From assembly GCA_016200205.1 (NCBI GenBank), contig JACQFF010000245.1:1-51215 (forward strand): a stretch of DNA of 51,215 nucleotides. Direction: 5' to 3'. Every line of letters starts with the position of its first letter. Within the stretch, counting starts at the first letter, position 1. The stretch comes from Planctomycetia bacterium. GTDB lineage: Bacteria; Planctomycetota; Planctomycetia; Pirellulales; PALSA-1355. The notes beneath the pieces are model-generated. The model did no database searches, was not told the origin of the DNA, and saw only the letters and a program-made list of their open reading frames with translations. This document shows, piece by piece, positions 43,305 through 51,215 of this stretch. The position numbers and the translations under genes were made by a program.

Positions 43305-45173
43305 ATGAGAGGCGATGCACGGCGGTTCGGTTGGCGTTCGGTGCTCGTGATCGGAATTCTCTCGTTCCCGCTGGCCGCTACTTTGGCCGACGGTCCCGCG
43401 CCGGCGAAAACCGAAAAATCGGACGCCAAGTCCCCGACTTCGGGCCTGGGGCAGCGCAGCGATCGCGAAGTCGGTCCCGGCGAGCAGTTGAGCTTTCGAC
43501 AGTCGGAAGTCACGGCCGAAATGTCCGAGTTGGAACAGCGCATGTTCCGCCTCTCCGAGTCGCTCAAGTTGCTCGAGCCCGAAAACTCGTCGCGCCTGAT
43601 GCTCGGGCTCAAGTACGCCCGGGAAGAGCTCATCCTGAACCAGATGCGGGAAACGCAAGCGGCGCTGGCGAAGCTCAGCTTGAAGAATGCCGCCGATGAG
43701 CAAAAGCAACTTTTGGCCAAGCTCGAACGCTTGCAACAGTTGCTGCTTTCGACCGACCTGGATTTCGAAATGAAGTTGGAGCGGCTGCGGCAGATCCGCG
43801 AAGTGCTGCGGAAGCTGGACACCGTCATCAAGGAAGAAGCGCGCGAGGAAAAACAGTCCAAAGAAGCCGCTCAACGCGAAAAAGAGCTTGCCGACCTGGC
43901 CAATCGCCGTGCCGCTCTGGAAAAGCTCGTCAAAGAACAAACCGAGCATGTCGAGCGGAACACGCCGTTGGCGAAGCAGAACACTTTGAACGACCAGGAT
44001 CGCGAGGCGGTCTCGAAGTTGAGCGCCGCCCAAGAGACCACGCGCCAGGCCACCGCGTCGTTGGCCGCCGAGTTGCAAAACGGCGAATCCCCCAAAAACC
44101 TCGCTGCGGCCGCCGAAAGCATGCAATCGGCCGTCGACTCGCTCGGCAAGTCGCAGCCGCGCGAAGCCCTGCCGCCGATGCAACAGGCGCTCGACAGCCT
44201 GAAGAAAGAGCTGGAGCAAGTCACCAAAGAGGAGGCGGCTAAAAAGGCGCAACTGACGCCCGAAAAATTCGCCGAGATGCGCAAGGATCAAGAGGCCAAT
44301 CGCCGCACCAACGAGGATGTCAGCGAAATGACCCGCGCCCTGGGCAGCAACGGCGCGGCGGCCCTGGCCGAACTGTTGCGGGCAGGTGGAAACATGGGCG
44401 GTGCCGAAAGTGCTTTCGGCAAGTTGCAAGCAGGCCAGGGCAACGGCGAACAAGGCCGTTCGCTCGCGGCCCTGAAATATGCCCAAGAACTGCTGGCCGA
44501 AGAGGCCGAACGCCTGGCGCGCCAATTGCGCCAGGAAGTAAAAAAGCGAGTCATCGACGGGCTCACCGCCATGCTCGAAGAACAAATCGTCGTTCGTGGG
44601 CGGACCGTCACGCTGGCCAAGGGCGTCAAAGACGGCTCGCGCCAGGCGCTCAACGCGGTGACGGGTTTGGCCAAGCGCGAGGAAAAAATCACCGATCTGG
44701 CCCAAGAGCTCATCAACGTCGTCGAAGAAACCGAGTTCGGCATTGCCTTGCCGGCCGCGCTGGCCGCGGTCCGCGACGCCACCGAAGCGGTGCAAACGTC
44801 GCTGGCCGAAGGCGACGCCTCGGACGAAATCGTCGCGGCGGAAAAACAGATCGAAGCCGATCTGAAAACCATGCTCGACATCGTCAACGAAATGTCGGAT
44901 GCCAACAGCAAATCTGGCAAGCGCCGCCGCGGCGGTATGGAGGATGAACGGAAAGAACAAAACCGCATCATCTCCGAATTGAAAATGATTCGGCTGCTGC
45001 AAACCCGCACGCAGCAAAACACGACCGACGTCGACGCCAAGCGGGCCTCCGCGGCGCTCTCGCCGGCGATTCGCAAACGCATCGAAGAACTGGAAGGCCG
45101 GCAAGAAGATATTCGCGACGCCACCGAGCGGCTGGCCACGGAGCGCGCCGATGACCTGCCCCAACAACCCTAG
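43305..45173 (+). CDS. Exported long coiled-coil protein
   Basis: About 622 residues from ATG 43305, with GGAG eight bases upstream; the frame is open to 43,245. A signal peptide (VLVIGILSFPLAATLADG) ends near residue 29. Nearly all the rest is charged and heptad-rich: long predicted coiled coils from about 65 to 400 (e.g. EEAREEKQSKEAAQREKELA; QTEHVERNTPLAKQN) and again from 500 on. There is no membrane anchor after the signal. It probably forms a rod-like periplasmic or cell-surface structure next to the VWA membrane proteins. No known family assigned. Confidence 0.85.
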   Translation: MRGDARRFGWRSVLVIGILSFPLAATLADGPAPAKTEKSDAKSPTSGLGQRSDREVGPGEQLSFRQSEVTAEMSELEQRMFRLSESLKLLEPENSSRLMLGLKYAREELILNQMRETQAALAKLSLKNAADEQKQLLAKLERLQQLLLSTDLDFEMKLERLRQIREVLRKLDTVIKEEAREEKQSKEAAQREKELADLANRRAALEKLVKEQTEHVERNTPLAKQNTLNDQDREAVSKLSAAQETTRQATASLAAELQNGESPKNLAAAAESMQSAVDSLGKSQPREALPPMQQALDSLKKELEQVTKEEAAKKAQLTPEKFAEMRKDQEANRRTNEDVSEMTRALGSNGAAALAELLRAGGNMGGAESAFGKLQAGQGNGEQGRSLAALKYAQELLAEEAERLARQLRQEVKKRVIDGLTAMLEEQIVVRGRTVTLAKGVKDGSRQALNAVTGLAKREEKITDLAQELINVVEETEFGIALPAALAAVRDATEAVQTSLAEGDASDEIVAAEKQIEADLKTMLDIVNEMSDANSKSGKRRRGGMEDERKEQNRIISELKMIRLLQTRTQQNTTDVDAKRASAALSPAIRKRIEELEGRQEDIRDATERLATERADDLPQQP

Positions 45174-45231
45174 CCCATCACGCTGGCTTAACTTGATTTC
45201 AATGAACTCAGATCCTCGCAGGTGCACAGTC

Positions 45232-45813
45232 ATGAACGCTTTCTGCAAGTCCTTGGCGCTGGCGATGGTGGGGTCGCTGTTGATGACGCCGTTGGCTTGG
45301 GGCCAGGAAGAGGAAGAAATGGATCCGCTGGGCGGAGTGATCGTCGACATGCAAGTGGCCGGCGGACGGCTGGCCAAGTTGCAGACCGATAAAACCACCC
45401 AGCAAAAACAAAAGGACGCCGTCGACAAGCTCACGGCCTTGATCAAGTTGCTGGAAGAGCGGCGAGGCGGCAACGGCAGCGGCGGCGGAAACAACCCGAC
45501 CGATCCGTTGAAAGATTCGATGATTGTCGGCGGCCCCGGCGGTTCCGGCCCGTTGCATGCGGCCCGCCGCAACGGTAATGCCTGGGGCCAGTTGCCGGCG
45601 CACAAGCGCGACCAGATCTTGCAGTCGATGACCGAGGGCTTTCCCGCGCACTACCGGCAAATTCTCGAGCGCTACTACCGCAGACTGGCCGAAGAAAAAC
45701 CCGCCTCGGAACTCCTCAACGATCCTGTGAACCCCCTTGGGCCGGCGGCGCCACGCGTCGGGCCGACCGCCTCCCCGGACAAAAGTCCTCCCGCGGAAAA
45801 GACAAAGTCATGA
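45232..45813 (+). CDS. Exported hypothetical protein with WGxLP motif
   Basis: About 193 residues from ATG 45232, with AGGTG upstream. The signal peptide is MNAFCKSLALAMVGSLLMTPLAWGQ; an acidic patch EEEEMDPLGG follows, then a helical segment and a glycine-rich linker (GGNGSGGGNNP). The C-terminal part, NAWGQLPAHKRDQILQSM then HYRQILERYYRRLAEEK, resembles a short conserved block I associate with exported planctomycete proteins near MoxR genes; that link is from memory. It overlaps the next gene by four bases (ATGA). Function unknown. Confidence 0.8.
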   Translation: MNAFCKSLALAMVGSLLMTPLAWGQEEEEMDPLGGVIVDMQVAGGRLAKLQTDKTTQQKQKDAVDKLTALIKLLEERRGGNGSGGGNNPTDPLKDSMIVGGPGGSGPLHAARRNGNAWGQLPAHKRDQILQSMTEGFPAHYRQILERYYRRLAEEKPASELLNDPVNPLGPAAPRVGPTASPDKSPPAEKTKS

Positions 45814-47552
45814 ACGGGGGCAGTTCACCAATCAAGAACACGAAAATCGTCAGGCTCCCTCTCCCTTTGGGTGACGGGATTGCACAACGCCTTTTGCGTT
45901 TTACCTTGCTTTGGGGAGCGGTTGTGTTGGCGATGGCCCCGGCCGCGGCGAGATCGGACGAGCAAACCAGCCCGGCGCCACTGCAAGCGGTTGTCACCAC
46001 GGCTGACGACGAGCAGATCGGCGGAGCGATCAGCGGCCTCGCAGACGGCAAGTTGTCGCTCTCCAGCGAGCCGCCGCGCTCGATCGACTTGAGCGACGTG
46101 CAGCGGATCGAATTCGGAAAGCAGATCTCGGTGAGTTCAAGTTCAGCGGCCGAACTGGTTTGGATCGGTCAGGACAATCACGACCTGGTGCAAGTCGGCG
46201 GAGCCAGCGGCGGCAATGGCATTCAAGACCTGCATCTGCACGTCAACACCTTGAAGCCGTTGGCCATCAAACAGATTATCGCCGTGTGCCGTTTTCCGAA
46301 CCAGTTGCGCGTCTGGCGGCTCGACACTTCACAGTCGCCCCATTGGCGGTTGGCGATCGCGCGGGCCGACCTGGCCGCGGAGGCGGAGCTCTACCTCGAA
46401 CCCGCGTCCATCGACAGCTTCGGCTTGAAATTCGATCTGACGGCCACCTACGGCGATGGCACGACCAGCAAGTCGAGCACGACGGCGACAACGCATACCA
46501 GCGATCAATTGAAAGTCGACCGAGCGACGCAGCCGGGCCAAACCGTTGCCAAAACCGTCGCGCCCGCCGTCGCCAACGCGGAAGTGTTTTTGGCGGATAG
46601 GGGCCACGTGCGCGGCGAGGTCGTCGAGATTACGCCCGATTTGATCACGCTCCGCACGGCCTGGAAGGCCGCCCTGCGAATCCCCATTTTGCAAGCGCGG
46701 GGCATCTGGTTCGCTGGCGCGGCACCGGCCGAAACGCGAGCCGATTTCGACAAACAGATGTCTGCTCCCACGGGCGAAGACGTCGCCTTTCTGCTCGGTC
46801 GCGACAAGGCTCCCGCCCAGATCGCCGGCAGCGTGACGGGTCTCTCCGGCGGCAAATTGGCGTTTCGCTTCGAAGGCTCCGACCGCTCGGTGAATCAAGA
46901 CCGCTTGCTGGGCCTGGTTTTCGCCGCGCATCCCAAAATCCCGCTCCCCAGCACGCCGTTTCACCTCTTGATGCTTAACTCGGGCGACTCGATTTCCGGC
47001 CGTTGGGTGGCTTTGAACGACGGCACATTGGAAATCGAAACCCTCTGGCAATCGCGTTTCCAAGTGCCCTCGGGCGAGGTGGCCGAGATTCGCAGCCGCA
47101 ACGGTCGGCTCACTTTCCTGGGGGATTTGGATCCGATCTCGGTCGACGAAGTGCCGTACTTCGGCCGCGTGATCCATTGGGCCCGCGACCAAGGCTTCGA
47201 CGACGCTCCGCCGAAGGTCAAAGGAAAGCAGCCGTCTCGTTCGATCGCCATGCACTCGCGCTCGGTGCTAACGTATGCGCTCGACGAGCAATTCGAAAAA
47301 TTCAAGGCCACGCTGGGTTTTGACGACAGTGCCGGCACTCGCGGCCGGGTGCTCTGCCGGGTCACGGTCGATGGCCGTGAGCTGTTCGTGCAAAAGGATT
47401 TCCGCTCCGACCAGGATCCGCTGAACGTCGAGGTGCCCCTGCACGGCGCGAAGCAAATGACGCTGGAAGTCGATTTCGGCGAAGCGGAAGATATCGGCGA
47501 CCGCGTGATTTGGGCGGAGCCGCGTTTATTTCGCGCTGCCATTGCCAAGTAG
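45810..47552 (+). CDS. Exported protein with C-terminal NPCBM-like domain
   Basis: A 580-residue exported protein. The ATG overlaps the stop of the previous gene, with no clear ribosome-binding site, so it is likely to be translated by coupling. A signal segment (LLRFTLLWGAVVLAMAPAAA) follows an unusually long n-region. The middle part has three similar blocks (e.g. TADDEQIGGAISGLADGKLSLSS; GSVTGLSGGKLAFRFEGSDR; MLNSGDSISGRWVALNDGTL) that resemble repeated small beta domains. The C-terminal 110 residues (SVLTYALDEQFEKFKATLG, then GRVLCRVTVDGRELF and LEVDFGEAEDIGDRVIWAEPRLF) fit an NPCBM/NEW2-type carbohydrate-binding domain. Ligand unknown. Confidence 0.85.
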   Translation: MNGGSSPIKNTKIVRLPLPLGDGIAQRLLRFTLLWGAVVLAMAPAAARSDEQTSPAPLQAVVTTADDEQIGGAISGLADGKLSLSSEPPRSIDLSDVQRIEFGKQISVSSSSAAELVWIGQDNHDLVQVGGASGGNGIQDLHLHVNTLKPLAIKQIIAVCRFPNQLRVWRLDTSQSPHWRLAIARADLAAEAELYLEPASIDSFGLKFDLTATYGDGTTSKSSTTATTHTSDQLKVDRATQPGQTVAKTVAPAVANAEVFLADRGHVRGEVVEITPDLITLRTAWKAALRIPILQARGIWFAGAAPAETRADFDKQMSAPTGEDVAFLLGRDKAPAQIAGSVTGLSGGKLAFRFEGSDRSVNQDRLLGLVFAAHPKIPLPSTPFHLLMLNSGDSISGRWVALNDGTLEIETLWQSRFQVPSGEVAEIRSRNGRLTFLGDLDPISVDEVPYFGRVIHWARDQGFDDAPPKVKGKQPSRSIAMHSRSVLTYALDEQFEKFKATLGFDDSAGTRGRVLCRVTVDGRELFVQKDFRSDQDPLNVEVPLHGAKQMTLEVDFGEAEDIGDRVIWAEPRLFRAAIAK

Positions 47553-47583
47553 TTTATAACGGAACACTTCGAGGGCCACGACG

Positions 47584-48990
47584 ATGGGACGCATAGTTTG
47601 GCGAGCGCTCGTGCTGACTTTCGCGCTAAGCGCGGCCGTCTGGGCCGACGAGCGCAAGGGCGACTACGAAGTTCACGACCTTTCGCTGTGGATCGTGGAG
47701 CCCACCCTGCCGATGGCAAATTTGCGGGCGAACTATCCTTCCGCCTTCCCGGCGGTTGTCAGCTCGAGCCGCGGTCCGCAGCCCGCCGATGGCACGCGCC
47801 GCATTGCGCCCTTCGGCATGATCACGTTTTACGGCCAGCCGACGGAGAATTTGGACGTCGACCTGCGGACGATTGCGGGCAACTTTTTGGCGCACTGGCC
47901 CGCTGGCGAGAGCCTGCCGAATCGCTTGCGATGGACCGGCGCGCCGCGCCTGGATTTGGTGAACAAGGTCGAGGACGAATCCGATTTTGCGTTTGTCGAT
48001 GAAGACCATTGGTTTCGAAAGGCGCGCGAAGGCCAGGCGTTGTTTGTGCGCCGGGGGGCGCGTGCCGAGCGATTTTTGGCGTACGACGCCGAGCTGGGTC
48101 TGCAAGTTCCGCTGCAGGTATTGGGCGGGCCGGACAAGTACACGCTGGTTTATACTGCCGGGTATACCTCCGGGGCTCCTTTGCACGACGTGCTGATTGC
48201 CCGCTCGACGCCCCAGGGACGCCGCGTGGCCTGGATTGACGTGCTCTCGAAAACCGACATGACCAAGACGGCCACGCCCTCCAATCCTGGCAAACCCGCC
48301 ACGGGCTTATTCGGCGATCGTGGTACGGCAAAGCCCGGGGCCAATGCGGGCAAGGAAGCGCCGGCTAAGGAAGCGCCCAAGGGCAGCGCTGAAGTCAAAA
48401 GCGCGCCGGCCGCGGTTCCAGCCGCTGGCTTCGAAGTGACGCTTTCGGCGCCCTTGTCGGCTGAGTCGCCGGAAGCGGCGGCGCTGACAACCAAAGCTCT
48501 GTCCGAGCGATTGCAACGCGCTGGCTTGACCGCGCATGAAGCCGAACTGTTCGTGGCCCATTACGAGCATGCGCTGTTTGACGGCGAAGCGCTGGTCGTG
48601 CTCTGCCGTCTCGATCCGGGCGTGATTGAAGAAAAGATCCGGCTTTCGATTTTTCCCGAGCCGGTCAAGACGGTCCGCGTGGCGATGGTGCTGATGCGCA
48701 ATGTCGATCCGCAGTTCGGCAGCGAAATCGAGCGCCTCGTGACCGAGTTGGGCCATGCGAAATACTCGGTTCGGGAACGAGCGCAAAAGCGGCTCATGGA
48801 ACTGGGTCCTTTGGCCTTCGGTCCCTTGTACAAGGCCCTCACGAACTCCGATCTCGAAATTGTGCTGCGGGCCGAACGAATTCTGCTGAACCAAAATCAA
48901 TCGCTAACCGCCCAGCCGCAAGCCGTTCAGGCAGACAACGGGGTGTTCGTTCCCGCGGTGCGCGCCGCACCAGCGGCGGTGGCGCGATGA
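47584..48990 (+). CDS. Exported hypothetical protein of the MoxR run
   Basis: A 468-residue protein with a signal peptide (WRALVLTFALSAAVWADE) and GAGG upstream. The N-terminal 200 residues form an unassigned beta-rich domain (DYEVHDLSLWIVEPTLP). A low-complexity Ala/Lys/Glu/Pro linker (about 240-280) follows, then a mixed domain and a C-terminal helical repeat (IERLVTELGHAKYSVRERAQ, RLMELGPLAFGPLYKAL) resembling a single HEAT-like unit. No enzyme motif seen. Its position 31 bases after the NPCBM gene places it in the same operon. Confidence 0.82.
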   Translation: MGRIVWRALVLTFALSAAVWADERKGDYEVHDLSLWIVEPTLPMANLRANYPSAFPAVVSSSRGPQPADGTRRIAPFGMITFYGQPTENLDVDLRTIAGNFLAHWPAGESLPNRLRWTGAPRLDLVNKVEDESDFAFVDEDHWFRKAREGQALFVRRGARAERFLAYDAELGLQVPLQVLGGPDKYTLVYTAGYTSGAPLHDVLIARSTPQGRRVAWIDVLSKTDMTKTATPSNPGKPATGLFGDRGTAKPGANAGKEAPAKEAPKGSAEVKSAPAAVPAAGFEVTLSAPLSAESPEAAALTTKALSERLQRAGLTAHEAELFVAHYEHALFDGEALVVLCRLDPGVIEEKIRLSIFPEPVKTVRVAMVLMRNVDPQFGSEIERLVTELGHAKYSVRERAQKRLMELGPLAFGPLYKALTNSDLEIVLRAERILLNQNQSLTAQPQAVQADNGVFVPAVRAAPAAVAR

Positions 48991-49013
48991 TGCGCGCCGA
49001 GCGCCCGTTTCAA

Positions 49014-49052
49014 CACCCTCTTTCTCCGTGCGAGAGGCCAGGGTGAGAGGGG
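49014..49052. repeat. Degenerate palindromic repeat providing a ribosome-binding site
   Basis: CACCCT (49014-49019) pairs with AGGGTG (49040-49045), and CTC with GAG inside. This looks like a degraded form of CCCTCTC...GAGAGGG palindromes that are scattered in some GC-rich genomes. Its right end, GAGAGGGG, lies nine bases before ATG 49062 and is the best Shine-Dalgarno match there. Confidence 0.45.
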
Positions 49053-49061
49053 AATATCAGC

Positions 49062-50105
49062 ATGAGCGCTACGTCCTTCCCGCCTTTTGAGCCGCATCCC
49101 CTGCTGCGCTCCGCGCATGCGCAAACTCTGGCGGGAGTCTATTTGCCGGGCCACCGCTTTCCCTACCGGGCCACTCAGCATCGCGTGCCCTTGGACGACG
49201 GCGACCAGATCGTGCTGCACGACGATTGTCCCGCCGACTGGCGCGCAAGCGATCGCTCGGCCCTGTTGATTCACGGTTTGGCCGGCTGCCATGAGAGCGG
49301 CTACATGCAGCGGACCGCGCACAAGTTGAACGCGCGCGGCGTGCGCACTTTTCGCATGGACCTGCGGGGCTGCGGGGTGGGGGCAGGGCTTGCCCGATTG
49401 CCCTATCACAGCGGACGATCGGAGGATACCGCCGCGGCGCTCGCGGCGATCGCGCGCCGAATTCCGCAATCGCCCACCACGCTGATTGGGTTTTCCCTGG
49501 GCGCGAATATCACGCTCAAGCTGCTGGGCGAACTCGAGAGCCGGCCGTGCGGAAATCTGGATAGCGCTGTGGCCGTTTCCCCGCCCGTCGATCTGGCCGC
49601 CTGCTCGCGCCAAATGCAAAAGCGCGCCAATCGCATGTACGATCGCCATTTCGTGGGTCTGCTCGTGCGGCAGATCGAGACGCGCCACCGTCTGCTGAGC
49701 GATGCGGCCAGCGTGACGTTTTCCAGGCGGCCCAAAACCCTGTGGGAATTCGACAACGTGTTTACCGCCGTGGTGTCGGGCTTCGGCACGGCCGAGAATT
49801 ATTATCGCGTCGCCAGCTCGGCCCAATTCATTCCATCCATCCGCACGCCGACCTTGATCGTGGCCTCGCGCGACGATCCAATGATCCCCTGCGACGGCCT
49901 GGAGCGAACGAGAATTCCGCCGGGCGTCGACGTGCGCCTCACCGAGCGAGGCGGTCATTTGGGCTTCGTCGGCCGCGGCGGCGTCGACGCGGATCGACGC
50001 TGGATGGATTGGCGCGTGGTCGATTGGGTGCTGGCCCGAAATGACCTCCGCGCGCACCGCCCGCGCGGTATTGCGGTCGACATGCCCGATCCGGCGCGCG
50101 GTTAG
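49062..50105 (+). CDS. YheT-like alpha/beta hydrolase
   Basis: A 347-residue alpha/beta-hydrolase of the YheT/ABHD1-3 type. The oxyanion region LLIHGLAGCHESGYM lies at 68-82; DLRGCGVGAG at 100-109 is a family hallmark. The nucleophile elbow is GFSLGAN (Ser145), the acid probably Asp271 or Asp272 in VASRDDPMIP, and the histidine His299 in GGHLGF. No signal peptide, so cytoplasmic. These are predicted esterases or lipases with poorly known substrates. It is 71 bases after the preceding gene and may be expressed with it, though it is a common housekeeping type elsewhere. Confidence 0.9.
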   Translation: MSATSFPPFEPHPLLRSAHAQTLAGVYLPGHRFPYRATQHRVPLDDGDQIVLHDDCPADWRASDRSALLIHGLAGCHESGYMQRTAHKLNARGVRTFRMDLRGCGVGAGLARLPYHSGRSEDTAAALAAIARRIPQSPTTLIGFSLGANITLKLLGELESRPCGNLDSAVAVSPPVDLAACSRQMQKRANRMYDRHFVGLLVRQIETRHRLLSDAASVTFSRRPKTLWEFDNVFTAVVSGFGTAENYYRVASSAQFIPSIRTPTLIVASRDDPMIPCDGLERTRIPPGVDVRLTERGGHLGFVGRGGVDADRRWMDWRVVDWVLARNDLRAHRPRGIAVDMPDPARG

Positions 50106-50233
50106 CCCCAGAGGCTCTGCGCCTTTCTTGGCAGCGTCCCACTGTTCTCGGCCGATCCAAAAGCCTATGGTTTAGGGAAGGCCGCGAGCTGCCAAACGAG
50201 TTGTACACGCTCATCCCAATCGGAGTCCGATTC

Positions 50234-50986
50234 ATGCATACGTCGAGTTTTCATTACTTGCCGCTGGCGCCCTTGTTCTTTTTGAGCTTGGTGCTGCTGT
50301 TGGGAGTGTTGATTGTAATTTTGCAGATCGGCATCCTGGGCTATGCGTATGAAAAAATGGGCATCACCCGCCGCGCGGCCTACTCGCTGCTGTTTCTGTC
50401 GCTGTTGGGGGCCTGGGTGAACATCCCCGTGGCTGAATTGCCCGGCGGACGCATGATCGTTACCAAAGAGGTGAACGATGGCTGGTGGCGATACAGAATT
50501 CCGGTGATCGAGGAGTGGCCGGGCACGGAACTGGCGATCAATGTCGGCGGAGCGGTCATTCCCACGCTGCTGTCGATCTACCTGGTCGTGAAGAACCAGA
50601 TCTACGGCGAGGCGATTGTGGGTGTGGCCGGCGTGGCGGCGGTGGTGCACGCATTGGCAACGCCCGTTCCTCAAATGGGGATTGCCGTGCCCATTTTCAT
50701 CCCTCCGATTGTCTCGGCCTTGGTGGCAGTGTTATTGTCGCGCGAGTATGCCGCGCCATTGGCCTACGTTTCGGGGTGCATGGGAACGCTGGTGGGCGCC
50801 GACCTGCTCAACTTGGGGAAGCTTGCCGAGGTAGGAGGTTCGATCCAGTCGATCGGCGGCGCGGGGACGTTCGACGGCGTATTTCTCACCGGCATTTTGG
50901 CCGTGCTGTTGGCAGCCCGTCCGGGCGCGACGCGCCCCACTAGGGCCGAGCCGCCCGCCCCAAGCAACCTATCAGCGATCAGCTAA
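50234..50986 (+). CDS. DUF1614 integral membrane protein
   Basis: About 250 residues, taken from ATG 50234 (MHTSSFHYLPLAPLFF), with GGAG eight bases upstream; an in-frame TTG at 50,201 is less likely. About seven hydrophobic segments are visible, beginning LFFLSLVLLLGVLIVILQIGILG, and followed by SLLFLSLLGAWVNIPV. The middle holds VNVGG-like ELAINVGGAVIPTLLSIYLV and VGVAGVAAVVHALATPVPQMGI, and the end GGAGTFDGVFLTGILAVLLA is typical of DUF1614. Function unknown. The C-terminal tail is proline/alanine-rich. Confidence 0.88.
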   Translation: MHTSSFHYLPLAPLFFLSLVLLLGVLIVILQIGILGYAYEKMGITRRAAYSLLFLSLLGAWVNIPVAELPGGRMIVTKEVNDGWWRYRIPVIEEWPGTELAINVGGAVIPTLLSIYLVVKNQIYGEAIVGVAGVAAVVHALATPVPQMGIAVPIFIPPIVSALVAVLLSREYAAPLAYVSGCMGTLVGADLLNLGKLAEVGGSIQSIGGAGTFDGVFLTGILAVLLAARPGATRPTRAEPPAPSNLSAIS

Positions 50987-51215
50987 CCGGCAAGCGATAG
51001 ACCGGCAAAGCGAGCACGAGTGAGCAGCTCACCGCGGAAACGGAAGATTTGCCAGGGATTCGTACGGCGATTATGCTTAAATGAGCAGATGACCCCCTCT
51101 GATCTTGTCCACTCTTTGGGCGGAACACCCAAGGCGTTTCGATATCAGGGTATCACATATGGGGAGCGACTACGCCGGTAGTGGCTGCCGGATATCAGTG
51201 GTTCATTCGCATACC
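50987..51215. other. Terminal non-coding stretch
   Basis: No supported gene. A small palindrome GTGAGC-A-GCTCAC (51020-51032) lies 33 bases after the DUF1614 stop codon, without a T-run. A 30-codon frame from ATG 51089 to a stop at 51,181 has no recognised family. The window ends too soon to tell what follows. Confidence 0.4.

Noticed and set aside
43275-45605. Minus-strand open frame of 776 codons opposite the coiled-coil gene
   Set aside because: A shadow of a Glu/Lys/Gln-rich coding strand; the translation shows no domain or start signal.
51089-51181. 30-codon frame at the right end of the window
   Set aside because: No ribosome-binding site or family resemblance, and it has an in-frame stop; not enough sequence to support a gene.
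1-51215. CRISPR array, prophage or IS element with its own transposase
   Set aside because: No regularly spaced repeats, cas-like genes, phage structural genes or transposase domains were seen.

Overview
This window looks like chromosomal DNA from a planctomycete of the Pirellulales type. The sequence is GC-rich, shows no IS transposase, prophage or CRISPR array, and carries several lineage hallmarks: two sets of secreted DUF1549/DUF1553 and DUF1501 proteins (one with an N-terminal cytochrome-c-like domain), a protein built from EF-hands, a PQQ-propeller protein, and a long MoxR/DUF58/VWA operon. The taxonomic call is an inference from gene families; no rRNA or other marker gene is present.

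Layout. (1) 1-1,225: a small kinase-like gene split by a 131-bp palindromic MITE-like insertion, plus two short conserved-looking hypotheticals. (2) 1,226-5,800 (minus): a PSCyt1-DUF1549-DUF1553 gene followed by a DUF1501 gene, translationally coupled. (3) 6,253-21,036: a surface-polysaccharide locus. Its core is a minus-strand run from 17,617 down to 7,160: ABC permease (Wzm), ABC ATPase (Wzt), GDP-mannose 4,6-dehydratase, GT4, C-methyltransferase-like protein, an odd two-part glycosyltransferase, a phosphoglycosyl transferase and a GT39-like membrane transferase. A SAM methyltransferase and two further GT4 genes flank it. (4) 21,146-24,745: a Tat-type sulfite-oxidase-like protein, then an APH-type kinase in an operon with a divergent enolase paralogue. 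(5) 24,794-29,675 (minus): a DUF1549/1553, DUF1501 and EF-hand operon. (6) 29,926-50,986 (plus): a 14-gene co-directional run of about 21 kb: PQQ propeller, SIMPL, secreted prenyltransferase-fold protein, MoxR ATPase, DUF58, two large VWA membrane proteins, a large membrane protein, a secreted coiled-coil protein, three further exported proteins of unknown role, a YheT-like hydrolase and a DUF1614 membrane protein.

How the genes fit together. The polysaccharide locus has the parts of an ABC-transporter-dependent pathway: a lipid-linked initiating transferase, nucleotide-sugar synthesis, chain-building transferases, methylation and export. The two DUF1549/DUF1501 sets are secreted modules of unresolved biochemistry. 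The best candidate for an undescribed system is the 29.9-49.0 kb run. It extends the known MoxR-DUF58-VWA core with two VWA proteins that also carry a probable glutamine-amidotransferase-like fold, a secreted alpha/alpha-barrel protein, a long periplasmic coiled coil and several exported proteins without assigned function. Compact palindromic repeats occur at several points, two of them inside this run; one appears to supply a ribosome-binding site.
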